A stretch of DNA of 64,000 nucleotides from contig NZ_JBNFZM010000008.1 of NCBI RefSeq assembly GCF_051195235.1, positions 1 to 64,000 of the forward strand, read 5' to 3'. The translations under genes were made by a program, and so were the position numbers. Origin of the DNA: Tateyamaria sp947503385. GTDB lineage: Bacteria; Pseudomonadota; Alphaproteobacteria; Rhodobacterales; Rhodobacteraceae. Shown here piece after piece: positions 35,397 to 46,100 of the stretch (position 1 is the first letter of the stretch; every line of letters starts with the position of its first letter). The notes under the pieces were generated by a model, which saw nothing but the letters and a program-made list of their open reading frames with translations, did no database searches and was not told the origin of the DNA.

Positions 35397-37432
35397 CTGT
35401 CGCGACTGACAACACTCTCCATCTCCCGCCAGGACAGCAATCGAGGCTGTCCATTCAGCTGATCGGCGGCCTACAGGTCGCATCCGGCGCGCAGCGCGTC
35501 GTGGTGAAGAAACAAAAGGCTGCTGCTTTGCTGGTGCTGCTGGCCCTGTCGTCTGATCTGCGGCTGAGCCGGGAACACTTGCGCGGACTGCTGTGGCCTG
35601 ATAGCGACGAAAACGCCGCCCAGACCAGCCTGCGCAATGCGCTTTGGGCGCTTAAAACCACGCTGTCGCGTGCCGGATTCGAGGGCCTGCAATCGGACCG
35701 GACCGCAATCTGGCTTGACCCGCAGGATGTTGTCGTTGACGTCGATCACCTGCTTGAGCGGCTAGAGGAAGGCGACCTGTCGCCGTTACGAGACATGGAT
35801 CCGCAGGCGCTGGTCTGTCTCGACCGTGATCAGGTGATCATCAACGACATCACGACAGCGCGTTTGCGGGAAACCTCGGCCCATCTGGCAAGACTGGTGC
35901 GCCACCGGCTGGATGCCGTGGCATCGGACGCCTCTTCGGATGACCAGCAAACTCTGTTTGCCTTGCAATTCATCGCCGATATGACCCCCGAGGACGAAGG
36001 CGCTGCCCGCAAGCTGATCCACTGTTACTGGCAGAAGGGTCAAATGGCCAACGCATTGGCCGCTTATCAATCGCTTTGGAACTTGCTCGATGAGGAATTT
36101 GGTGAAGAACCGTCGCCCGAAACCCAAGACCTTATTGTCAAGATCAAGGCAAGCGATCGCCGCACACAGGCCCTTCAGACCCGCCCTCGGATCATCGTAG
36201 CTGAGGCGTCTGTCGATCATCTGCCCGACAGACTTGCCGCACAGGCGGGTCTGCTGCGCGACACACTGTGTGCGAACCTGGCACGGTTTCGCGAATGGCA
36301 GGTCTTTGACGCACGTTTAGTGACTCAGCAAACTCCGACCGAAAACGCGGCCCGCACCTATCTTCTGAGCCTTCAGGCTCAGCCATTGGAGCAGCAATTG
36401 GCCTGTCGTGCGGTGCTGTCGGACAGCCAGACAGGCGAACTACTGTGGTCCGAAAACATGGGCGACCCGGTGCCAGAGGTGCAGCAAGACCGTTCCGGGG
36501 CTGCCGACCGGCTGGCTGTTGCGCTCAACCTGCATCTGTCGGCTTATCGCGGGCGTCAGCCCGATACGAACCCGACCAAGACCAACGCGTATGAACGCTG
36601 GGTCGAGGCACAGGGCTTGGTCCTGCAGTTCACGCTTCGAAGCTGGCAACAAGCGGAGCGACTTTTGGACTCTCTGATAGCGGACTATCCGAACTTCAGC
36701 CGTGGTTATTCCAGTCGAGCGTCGATCGAGAACATGCGGCAGATATCCTTCCCCGGGCTTTACAGTGTTCCGGCCATGCATGTGGAGGGCCTGCGCTTTG
36801 CCCGCCGGGCGATTGAGCTTGACCCCATGGACAGCAGAGGTCAGCTGGCGATGGGGTGGTCAGCCGCGATGTCGCGGCAGTTCGACCGGGCGGAGCTCGC
36901 CTTTGATCTCGCGTTTCAGTACAATCAGAACGATCCTTGGACCATCACCTCAGCCGCCGTTGGCCTGGCCTTTTGTGATCACTACAATGTTGCTTCTCGG
37001 ATGCTTGATCTTTTGTTCCGACTGAATTTCCGGCTTGAGGCTGCGCATTGGTCCTATGTCGCCGCGACTCATTTTCTTGGCGGCAATTTTGAAGCTTGCG
37101 TCAAGGCTTCGGAACGCTCAAAGGAGATTTCTCATGATGTCCCTGCCTGGCATGCAGCTGCGCTCGCCCTGCTGGATCGGCGGGAAGAGGCCGCTGAGGT
37201 TGCAGCCAGGTTCGAGCAGATCGCCCGCGCCAATTGGGTCGCGAAAGGGCCTGTAGAACGCGCAGAAATTACCCGCTGGCTGATCAGCGGATTTCCCATC
37301 CGCAACCGTGATACCTGGCTCAAGTTGCGTGACGGCTTGCGGCTGGCCGGGATGCCGGTGCCCACGCTGGTGCAAAGCAACGAGATCGCGCTTGGCTATC
37401 AGATGGACACCAGCGACGTCAGACCTCGTTAA
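35393..37432 (+). CDS. BTAD-domain (SARP-like) regulator with TPR-like region
   Basis: A 679-codon regulator beginning with TTG and overlapping the YcaO stop, so co-translated. Residues ~18-110 are a winged helix of OmpR/SARP type (SIQLIGGLQVASGAQRVVVK). Residues ~115-250 form the bacterial transcriptional-activator (BTAD) repeat region (AARKLIHCYWQKGQMANALA). The remainder is TPR-like (RAIELDPMDSRGQLAMGW, FDRAELAFDLAFQYNQNDPW). Regulators like this often control one neighbouring pathway, most likely the YcaO/protease/peroxidase genes here. Its stop overlaps the convergent stop at 37429 by four bases (TTAA). Confidence 0.85.
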   Translation: MTVATDNTLHLPPGQQSRLSIQLIGGLQVASGAQRVVVKKQKAAALLVLLALSSDLRLSREHLRGLLWPDSDENAAQTSLRNALWALKTTLSRAGFEGLQSDRTAIWLDPQDVVVDVDHLLERLEEGDLSPLRDMDPQALVCLDRDQVIINDITTARLRETSAHLARLVRHRLDAVASDASSDDQQTLFALQFIADMTPEDEGAARKLIHCYWQKGQMANALAAYQSLWNLLDEEFGEEPSPETQDLIVKIKASDRRTQALQTRPRIIVAEASVDHLPDRLAAQAGLLRDTLCANLARFREWQVFDARLVTQQTPTENAARTYLLSLQAQPLEQQLACRAVLSDSQTGELLWSENMGDPVPEVQQDRSGAADRLAVALNLHLSAYRGRQPDTNPTKTNAYERWVEAQGLVLQFTLRSWQQAERLLDSLIADYPNFSRGYSSRASIENMRQISFPGLYSVPAMHVEGLRFARRAIELDPMDSRGQLAMGWSAAMSRQFDRAELAFDLAFQYNQNDPWTITSAAVGLAFCDHYNVASRMLDLLFRLNFRLEAAHWSYVAATHFLGGNFEACVKASERSKEISHDVPAWHAAALALLDRREEAAEVAARFEQIARANWVAKGPVERAEITRWLISGFPIRNRDTWLKLRDGLRLAGMPVPTLVQSNEIALGYQMDTSDVRPR

Positions 37433-37842
37433 ACGCACTTGCGCATTGCGTAGTCCGCTATGCGTTCGGAGCGGAAATTCTTGCTATTAACAATATTCGG
37501 CTCTGAATTGTAGACCCGATTATAAAAGTCGGGCAGTTCGTATTCGTCTTCAGTAGGTGGATCTTTCGCCAGATCTTCTGGATGGGGCAGTAGAACGCTT
37601 ATCGATTCCGACGGCGTCGCACGGAGATACGAAATATTCTCGTCCTGCTTGTCGGCCTCATGGAACCCCGCGCCAAGCGCCATCACATTGCGCAGACCAC
37701 CATCATCGAACGCTACATCAAGGAGAGCGATGAGGTCCTTGATCCGGGCGGGCCGTGGCTTTTCGCCAGTGGCCCAATCGGCAACGCGTTCCCCCAGCTG
37801 TTGGAAGTTCAAAATTCTGATCTCGTACGGGTCGTCAGCCAT
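37429..37842 (-). CDS. Hypothetical acidic protein paired with the haem peroxidase
   Basis: A 137-codon acidic protein with AAGGAG six bases before its ATG. The N-terminal half is helical (IRILNFQQLGERVADWATGE, IKDLIALLDVAFDDGGL) and the second half is Pro/Glu-rich, with a last Cys in AMRKCV. No family recognised. It follows the peroxidase gene by 33 bases on the same strand, so it could be its partner or substrate. Confidence 0.7.
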   Translation of the reverse strand: MADDPYEIRILNFQQLGERVADWATGEKPRPARIKDLIALLDVAFDDGGLRNVMALGAGFHEADKQDENISYLRATPSESISVLLPHPEDLAKDPPTEDEYELPDFYNRVYNSEPNIVNSKNFRSERIADYAMRKCV

Positions 37843-37875
37843 GGAATTCTCCTTTTTGTGAGTTGTGGCTTTACG

Positions 37876-39468
37876 TCAGGAAGCGGGCAGCTGGGAAGTT
37901 AGCGCTGCCATCGAGCAGATCGGATCGCCAGGAAATGTCATGTCTTCCAGTGCCTGCGCGGCCTGATTATCCGGCGTTCGAGTGCTGCTGTCCGTCAGCA
38001 GAGGGATGAAACAATCACCGATGATGGCTGATCCCAACAGCCCGAACGTGCGACCGCGCGTCCCAGAGTCCTGGGCCTCGAACAACAGGTACATGAAAAG
38101 TGGTGGGGTGCGGCGCAGCGGACTCAAATCAACCGGATTGCCCGAACCGTCGCGAGCGCCGAGTTCATCGATCCTCAGTGTTTCGAACCCATCGGTGATG
38201 ATGCGGTCAAGCGTTGCTTGGGGATCGCCGCTCAGTACAGCGGGCAGATGGCGAGCCAACTGCTCCACAAGCGCCTCTACAGGTCGCAACCGGATGTGAA
38301 AGTCGGCAAGCAGATCGCGGATCGGCGTGCCCGCTGGCAGGGAGGGATCGACTTTGGCAGCGGCGACGTCACCGCTCATTTGGTGTGCAAAATGGGGGCC
38401 GAGTTTAATTGCCCAATTGATGGTGTCGTCGACCACTCCGGGTTCGGGAAAGAACAACTTCCAATCGATCCGCCAACTGCGCGGTGTTGGAAGAAGATGA
38501 GGCGAATGCAGCGAGGACATTCGCAGGAAACGATTAAGCTCACCTCTGAATGATCCGTTCAGCCGATACCTGTCGCGAACCATCGAATGCCCGACGCGGG
38601 CGGCGAAGGCGAAATGCTCGAAAGCCTCGTCCTGGCGAAGGTTCAATAACTTTTGGGGTGCTTCAAAGTCATAGAGCGCCAGCACGTCAGGGTGCATGAG
38701 CTTTGGCAGCAGGTCATACCGCAGAATGCGGTGATAGATGCGCAGCGTTGCAAGCCGTGCGATCCGGTTGCGGTGACGTTCAGGGAGAGCGCCAGTTCCA
38801 GTCCCATTCGGCGCTTGGAAGCTATGACGCGCCAGCATGTTATAGAGCTTGTGAAACAGCACCGAAAGCTGCGCGAGTATGTTGTTATCGTCGTTGCGCG
38901 CGTCAGCGATCAGAACCTCGGTATAGGGGGCATTCTCACCCTCTGGGCCATCGGGATCAAAGCGTCCGCGGGGCAGGTCTTCAGCAGGGGGGTGTCGCCG
39001 TTTGGTATTAGGGTCTTGATCTCTGAATTGACCAAGCCGCAACAGATGGACGCCAGAGCCATTTGATGGCTGGTCATAGGCATATGGACATCCAGCTGGC
39101 CCGCCGCCGAACACCGTTTCAAGTGCCAGTGGAGCCCGCCGCAGGTTTGATGGCTGCGGCGCATCGTCCTTAAAAGGATGCACGTGGCGTGATGACTGCA
39201 GGACGTCATGTGCAGCAAGCTGCAGCAGGTACGTGTACCCTGCGGCAACACCATTGAATCGTCCGTCCGGGGCATTCAGATAATGTTCGTGTGCAAAGGT
39301 CTTGGACTGGGACTCATTCAGTTTGATCCCAAGGTAGGTCAGCGCCGCTGCTAGCCTTTGTCCTTCTGTTGGAGACTGCGCTTTCGATGTGAAGCGCAGT
39401 TTCCCCCCTTCAAAGAACCCACCAAACCCCAAGTCACGATGCGACACGTCTTCTTCACCTTCTTGCAT
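37876..39468 (-). CDS. Animal-type haem peroxidase
   Basis: A 530-codon protein with the animal haem-peroxidase (cyclooxygenase-like) core. The distal site is His87-Asp88 in LLQLAAHDV. IADARNDDNNILAQLSVLFHKLYN is the conserved helix that normally reads R-x-NE-x-x-x-L-x-x-x-H. The proximal His294 is in RVGHSMVRDRYRL. Such enzymes use H2O2 to oxidise halides, phenols or side chains, or carry out cross-linking. No signal peptide, so possibly cytoplasmic or exported without one. Its position near the YcaO gene suggests oxidation of a shared product, which is inference. Confidence 0.85.
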   Translation of the reverse strand: MQEGEEDVSHRDLGFGGFFEGGKLRFTSKAQSPTEGQRLAAALTYLGIKLNESQSKTFAHEHYLNAPDGRFNGVAAGYTYLLQLAAHDVLQSSRHVHPFKDDAPQPSNLRRAPLALETVFGGGPAGCPYAYDQPSNGSGVHLLRLGQFRDQDPNTKRRHPPAEDLPRGRFDPDGPEGENAPYTEVLIADARNDDNNILAQLSVLFHKLYNMLARHSFQAPNGTGTGALPERHRNRIARLATLRIYHRILRYDLLPKLMHPDVLALYDFEAPQKLLNLRQDEAFEHFAFAARVGHSMVRDRYRLNGSFRGELNRFLRMSSLHSPHLLPTPRSWRIDWKLFFPEPGVVDDTINWAIKLGPHFAHQMSGDVAAAKVDPSLPAGTPIRDLLADFHIRLRPVEALVEQLARHLPAVLSGDPQATLDRIITDGFETLRIDELGARDGSGNPVDLSPLRRTPPLFMYLLFEAQDSGTRGRTFGLLGSAIIGDCFIPLLTDSSTRTPDNQAAQALEDMTFPGDPICSMAALTSQLPAS

Positions 39469-40132
39469 TTACGGAATATTAACAGCCGAATTCTCGTTTC
39501 GTTAAGCAAAATGGCGTTGCGAAGGGCCGCTGTTCGCCTTTGATTTTAAAGGTTTTCTCCAAAGCGCTTAAGGGATCTCCTAAAGAGTGTGACCGGAATC
39601 ACGTAGAAATCACGAACGTGGCAGCGCCAGAGTACCGATCTTTGCAGTCTTTGACTGATTTTCCATCATCGAAAAGAGGTGGCCTGAAAACTAATCAATT
39701 GCGGCACGTAGAATCTTTGCCCTTTATCCGCCGACGTGCCAGTACGACAACGCTGCGATGGTGATCTCCAGTCTCAATCCTAAATCTCAGCGTTATTCAA
39801 AGATATGATAAGTCTAAAATTTATTTCCCGTTACCGCAAATCTGCCCGCCAGATGGGTGATCCAGTGGTCAAGCATGAGCGGTGTCTAGCCAACTGTTAT
39901 AGCCCCATTGATTTGGTTTTTCTCTACTAGGCCTTCAGGCAGTTGTCGGTGCCTGCTAACAATAACATGACAATCAACAAAAGATAACAATTGCGTTTGG
40001 CAGTGAAATCGCTGGATCCGGTCTTGATTGCTCGTGCCAGCTCAGCAACGTTGATCCGAATACAGAAGTAACGATAACTAGGAATTATCAGTTTTCGAGC
40101 TCTGATGACGGTTGATTGCATCAGTACCTTTG
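39469..40132. other. Long AT-rich intergenic region
   Basis: About 660 bases with no supported gene. Plus-strand frames at 39540-39764 have no ribosome-binding site or recognisable content. It separates the peroxidase gene from the end of the giant NTPase gene. Confidence 0.55.
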
Positions 40133-43100
40133 TTATTTTTGCATTCTGCACTTACCATATTCGTTGATTAGGTGTTCGAGTACCGAGCACAACTCCATGT
40201 CTGACATTTGCAGGCCATGCTTGGTGTGTAGCTTTCGATCATTGAAGTCATCGAATAAGTACTGCATTCTTGAAATTGAATTTCGAAAATGCCTCCCCAT
40301 TGTATAGCTTTCTCGGCTTGCGCGCAGCGCGTTGGTTGCAACCTTCAAAATCTCGTCTACCCGGCTTTGCTTGGCATAGCTGGCAAATGTTGTTTCATTG
40401 CCAAAACGGGTTTCTCTCAAAACCCAAAAGGCGGCAGAGCGACCGATCTCTATTGGTGTAACATGCATCGGAGCTTCAAGTTGTTCGGCTAGCCGGTTTA
40501 TTTCTCGAATATAGTCGTAAACCTGCCTAGAAGCGTCATTTGTCCAAGTTCTCGGATCAGTCTGTTTTTGGTTGGGATTAGGCTCGCTTAAGAGAGCATC
40601 ATCAATTAGTACCTGCAGACCATAGACTTGGTTAAGTACTGGGAATGGATGGCGAATAAGCAAGTAGTTCAAGATCGATCTAACGCGCAGCATTCGCTCA
40701 TCTGAATAGTTTAGCTCAGCTGCGTCGAATTTGGACAAGTGAGCTTCACGACCAGCAACGCATGCTGCGTCGTAGCTGTCTTTGAGCCAGTCTTCGAGAA
40801 AACGCTCGAGTCCGTTCACGGTTTCATCAATCGCAGCTACGATAGGGAGTTGTGGTCCGATGAGATCAAACTCATGCTTTAACAGGTCGTTTGTACACAG
40901 AATTAGATCACAAACTGTCGTAACTGCACTTTCAAGGACGACACCACCCACGAGGTAGTCGGTGTCTTGCCGAGCAGAAGCTAGTTTCTTTAGTCGCCCA
41001 TACTCCCCACAACAATAGTATGCGAAGTCAACAAGTACCTTGACTGTATCTAGTCTATGCTGTTTGCGGCCTTCTCCGCAAATAGTCAACTTAAGCATTT
41101 CCAGAAGGTCCAACTTGGCCGTCTGGAATTCACTCATGTTCTGTGAGGGGTTTGTATCGTCTGTTTCATTCTCTGTGACTTCTTGTCCGAGCGCATAACT
41201 CGCGGCTTCGAATGTCCGTAGTCGCTGCAGCTGAGAGGCCGCATACTGAGCTGCCATAAGGTACTCTGAAGCAGCATCGTCAAGGAAGCCTGCACGTTCA
41301 TTCAATCGCGCTCCGCATGCGATGAAGTTCAAGCCAGCAACGACTCGGGCGATTGATGGCGATGGCTCACCGAAAAGAACTAATTGTGGATAGTTCGTCT
41401 CGTCGTTCCCTTGCCAAGTGCCGAAAAACTTGTCGGTCAAAATGGAGTAGGGATCGTCAGAAGTGGAGATATCGTCGCCCTCAAAAAAGGCATCAGTCGC
41501 CTTGGTGAACGCTTCATGCATTTCGTCCGGCGGACCTACGATTTTCTCAACGCTACTGAAGTCGTCATATAGTGAAAGTATTGACGTTCGCGCGAGCACC
41601 GCGTCAGCCATGTCCGCCAAGTTTGACGCAGCGGAAAGATAAACGAAATCAGCCCAACCACCTCTTTCAAACGTTTGGTGCCGCTGGGTTCCTACGTTAA
41701 ATTTCCACTCTGATGATTTCCGACGATAGGTAACGAAACGACGCACTTCGTGAAGGCCAACAGCATAGTGATAGTGCGCTTTCAGGACTGTCCCTTCAGC
41801 TCCCGTTCCGATCCCTTTCTCTGCAACCTCTTTTAGGCGATTGAAGACAAGGAACGACCGGCCTTTGAAGAAGTAGAGATCGCCAGCCTTATTGTGCATC
41901 TCTGAACCGATTAGGGCCAAGTGCGCATGTGTGACACCGCCAACTGCGTCTGACGTTTCAGTTGATTTCGCAGTGTTTTCACCTTCTTCGGCAAGTTCGT
42001 ATCCAGTCTGTGGATCACTTAGAATTGGTAGTGATTTTCGAAGCCGGTGCAACGCATCCTCTACGATAGATATTGAACCGTCTACGCTCGATGGCAGTTT
42101 CTGTGACACCCATGCTTCCGCGAATATTGCTTGATACACCACATTCATGTGTTTCAAAGTAGTCATGTCGTTACCCGTTGGGCTCTTGCTAGAAACACTC
42201 TTTTGCAGCAGATCAATTAGCTCTAGAGATGTCTTCGTGGCATCTCGGTAGTGGAGCTGAGCCATTTCAAGGTCATTTACTTGCTCATAGGTCAATCCTA
42301 TTTTTAGCATCAAGCGAAGGCGTCGAACTGCCCAGGGCGCATAGACAAGGAAGTTGTGCTTTATTTCCCTGTCCGGTCCTAGGAATGCCGCTAGTGTGGC
42401 CACTTCAGACGCGGCCTGCCCTGGGGCATAGAGAATTGGAAGATCGTGGAAATCCTGTAATGGTTCTCCTTGTTTGGGAAGCCTTGCCTCGGCGGCGGTT
42501 GCAAAGGGGTCGGTGCTATCTAGTCGACTACCGACGTGGTAGAATAGCGTTTCGTCATTGATCCGGATCGCGTGGCGGTAATGATGACGAGCTGAATCGA
42601 AGTCCTGATCATACTCGTAGAGTTCTCCAAGAGCAGTTACCAGATCGATGTTCGCGGCAGGCGATTTTTCCAGAAGTGCAATGTAGGTAGCCTTCAGGCT
42701 TTGTGACTCGTCTAGCGTGAAGTTGAAGGCTGCTTGCTCAGTTTCAAACAGCCGTGATAGCCGCCGCATCTCAACCGAAAAGTCGGAACGAAAGCGAAAT
42801 GCATACATGCCATTCAGGATTTTGTGCAGAAAGCGTTCAGAGGAGCTATCAAGAACCTCGTGCATCAGTGACCTGAGCTCTGGAGCTCGGTGCATGTGTG
42901 CCATTTCCTCAATCCGCTCGAGACTACCCCAGGAGAAACCTCGCCCATGAAATTTAAAAAGAAACTCATACATGTAGAACATAGACAATAGTCGTTTGTC
43001 GTCGCCCGGAACAACCGAACGCGCAAATGTTTCTCGGGCATGCCGAAACAACGTGCCAACGAGTTGAATCCGGTAGATGTCATGATCTTCAAAATGTAGA

Positions 43101-46100
43101 ACGTCGTCTTCACAAAATACATTTCGCACCCGCCTTAGCGCTTCAAGATCTCTCGCAATCATTCCTCGTCTGTCTTTGAACATGTCTGCAGGGGGTGGAG
43201 CGACACGTGCGGCAGGTGCAATGAATTCCCCAAGTTGTTGTTGCAGCTTCTTGGGGTTACCCATGCTGCGAAGCGTCAGAAACCTTACGAAGTCCGTTAT
43301 GATAGCCCGTCTCCAAGTACGGTCCTCTATTGGCTCTCCTTCAGAATTCGTACTGCCCGGGTAGTCAATCTGCTGACCGTCCACTGAGCGATACAACTTC
43401 AACCAAACATCGCCAAATTCCGGTTCTGGTTTCTTGTCGAACCTCCAAGCGCCCCGAATCTCCTGTACTCGCACGTGAGTGTCCGAGTACGCCTGACGCG
43501 ACAGAGGTTCATTGGTTTGCCACATAAACGGGGATGTACGCATTTGAAGAGCCCGCCGATAGTTCCTCTCAGATTGCTTGTGTACCCGATGCAGATACTC
43601 GAAAGTACGGTCCCAAAGTGGATTTTGAGGTGGTGCCCTTTCGGTAACGGAGCCAGTGTCCAAGAGAAGCGAGGGTAGGTAGATCTCTTCGTCAAAGATA
43701 CTTGTAAGTAGAGGAGTGCGACGGGTTGCATCTGCGATCCACTCATCATGAAGCAACCGGTTTCCTACAAAAATGAAGCGAGCAGGCGCTGCAGAAATCA
43801 CGCGCTTCATATCAGAAAGGAGGCCTCGCAGAGCATATGCCCGCTGGCGTTCCGCGTCGAGGGCTTCGATATCCTCAATCTGTCGCCGGTCGGGCTTATC
43901 CGTCCCTACGAGTCCCGTAATCTTGTCGAGTTCGTCAAAGACGAAAGTGATTTCTGGACGAGGAATTGATACCGAAAAAACAGTCTCGAAGGGAAGTTGC
44001 AATCTGCGGCGCTGCATATCCTCCAGTATGCCGAAGAGTTGGTATTCGACCATCCGTGGGTCAAGGTTATCCTTCCGGACCTCTGAATATTTCTCACGTG
44101 AGAATACACTGCTCAGCCAGCCGCTGCCTCCGTTCCACCCGTGCCGCTCTCCATGCATTTGATGGGCAACTAGCATGTTGATCAACTCATCTATGCGGGC
44201 AGCCGTACGGGAGTAGGGAACTATCGGGTAAATACGGATAACACCATTTATCGCCCCCATCACTAACAACAGTAGGATTAGATGATAAAGGCGAAAGCTC
44301 GGATCCTCTGGGTTCTCAAGTTCAAAGTTATCGGTCTTTCCGTCCCGCAGTACCAGTTCCGGGCGAACCCTTTCAATTCTATCTTTTCCAACAATCTCCG
44401 GAAGGCCATTGTTCTTGTGAAGGACATGGAAAATGAACTTGTCGGATAAGTGTTGTGTTTCGAGTTCTACGCTTAACAACGGAAGAAACATAACCGGCAG
44501 AATGGCTTCAGCAATGGCTGGGAACGCGCGACAGAACGCAAGAGGAACAGCTGCTGAGTTGCTCGTAAACTGTGATGATGCCGAGAAACCATTTATGTCA
44601 TGCCACTTCAAGTATTCGCAGTATTCAACTCGCAAACGAGTCAACCCGGTGGTTCTACTCTGATCGTCTGATGTGTCGGTCGCGTCGATCAATGGTGCAG
44701 AAATAAAGGCCTGCTGGTGCGTTTCTGGCATGGCGTCGACGGCTGGAAAATCAATCAAACTCCGTGCGATGTATGTCGTCACCAACGAAGCGATAAGCAA
44801 CTTCGTTAACCAGCCACTCATTGCAATTTCGGATCTGAAACCCAAGAATTTTTTGCGATACTCCGAACGTAACCCAGTCAACATAGCCAGAGTCACCCCG
44901 CGGTGATTGAGCTCATCAAATCCTAGATTTACCCTTACGACAGTGGATTGCATCATCGAGCGATAGACTGCATAGCCCATCGTTGTGCTTTCGATGAGAT
45001 GAATTACTTCGCGTCGACGTTCTTCCAGTGCCTCGAAGTTAGTACGCGACATGCTTTCGAGGACCTTGGAGGATGTTTGTCCGCCGTGACCTTTATTCAG
45101 TCGTACGGTTCGTGCCTGAGCGACCCAAATTGCAATGGGATCAAACTCAAATCCAGGACGCCACTTGCGTCGCATGGCCGGGTTGATCGCTCTTGCGTCT
45201 TGGACAGAAACACCCGGGCGATTAATCCATTCGTAATCCAAGAAAAATGCCAGGAGAACAATCAGTACAAAGAAACAAAGCCAAGCCGTTTCTTCCCACG
45301 GTCCTGCAAAAAGAGAGAATGCAAGGGTTTCGGGCTCTAGGTATTTGCCGTCGGCATCTTTGGGAAAATTGATGGTTATGGGAGGATTGCCGAGTTTGTT
45401 TGCATTGCCTTGCAGTGAAACGAAGAACTCGTTCGCTAGGATTTTTGACGTACACATTGGCGGCTCGAGCGCAGGACGCGGAGTATCTGGGGCTCGCACC
45501 GGCGTTGGCCAGCCTTTGAACGAGGATTCGTCGCTATAGTTGCTAAAGACGAATCCACCAGCTTCTGCGGTTCCTGGCATCGTGTTGCCTGAGTCTAGAA
45601 CAATGTCACAGTAGTCGGTCAAGGAGTCTGGTAGCTTCGGGTCAACAACGAGACCGAGGGCGCCGTAAACGATCTGGGTAGAAACCGTTGCCAAGATAAC
45701 GGCCTTAAATACCAAGAACTCGCTAATTGGATGCCAGATCTGAGCGTGGCCGTTATCACGAACTCCCGTGAATCCAGTTCTAAACAGCCGCCACTGAGTG
45801 ATCGCAACAAAAGTAACGACCAATGCGGCCAATACCCCCAAGCTGAGCCAGTTAACTCTTATGAGGCCGCTTGCGTCAGTTCCAGATTGAACTGCAATCA
45901 CGTACTCGATGAACCAAAATGCGAGAACTGTCCCTACTGTAACCAATAGGATTAGGCCACCGAGCTTACCAAGCTTCCTTTCGAACTCTGCAAACTCAAG
46001 GCTTTCTGGGGACGGAAAACCTCTTCTAGCTCTTGCGTACTTGGCTACTAACATCCCGCCGGTTGCGACTGCAGCGAGGCCAAAATTGTTTAGGATTTCG

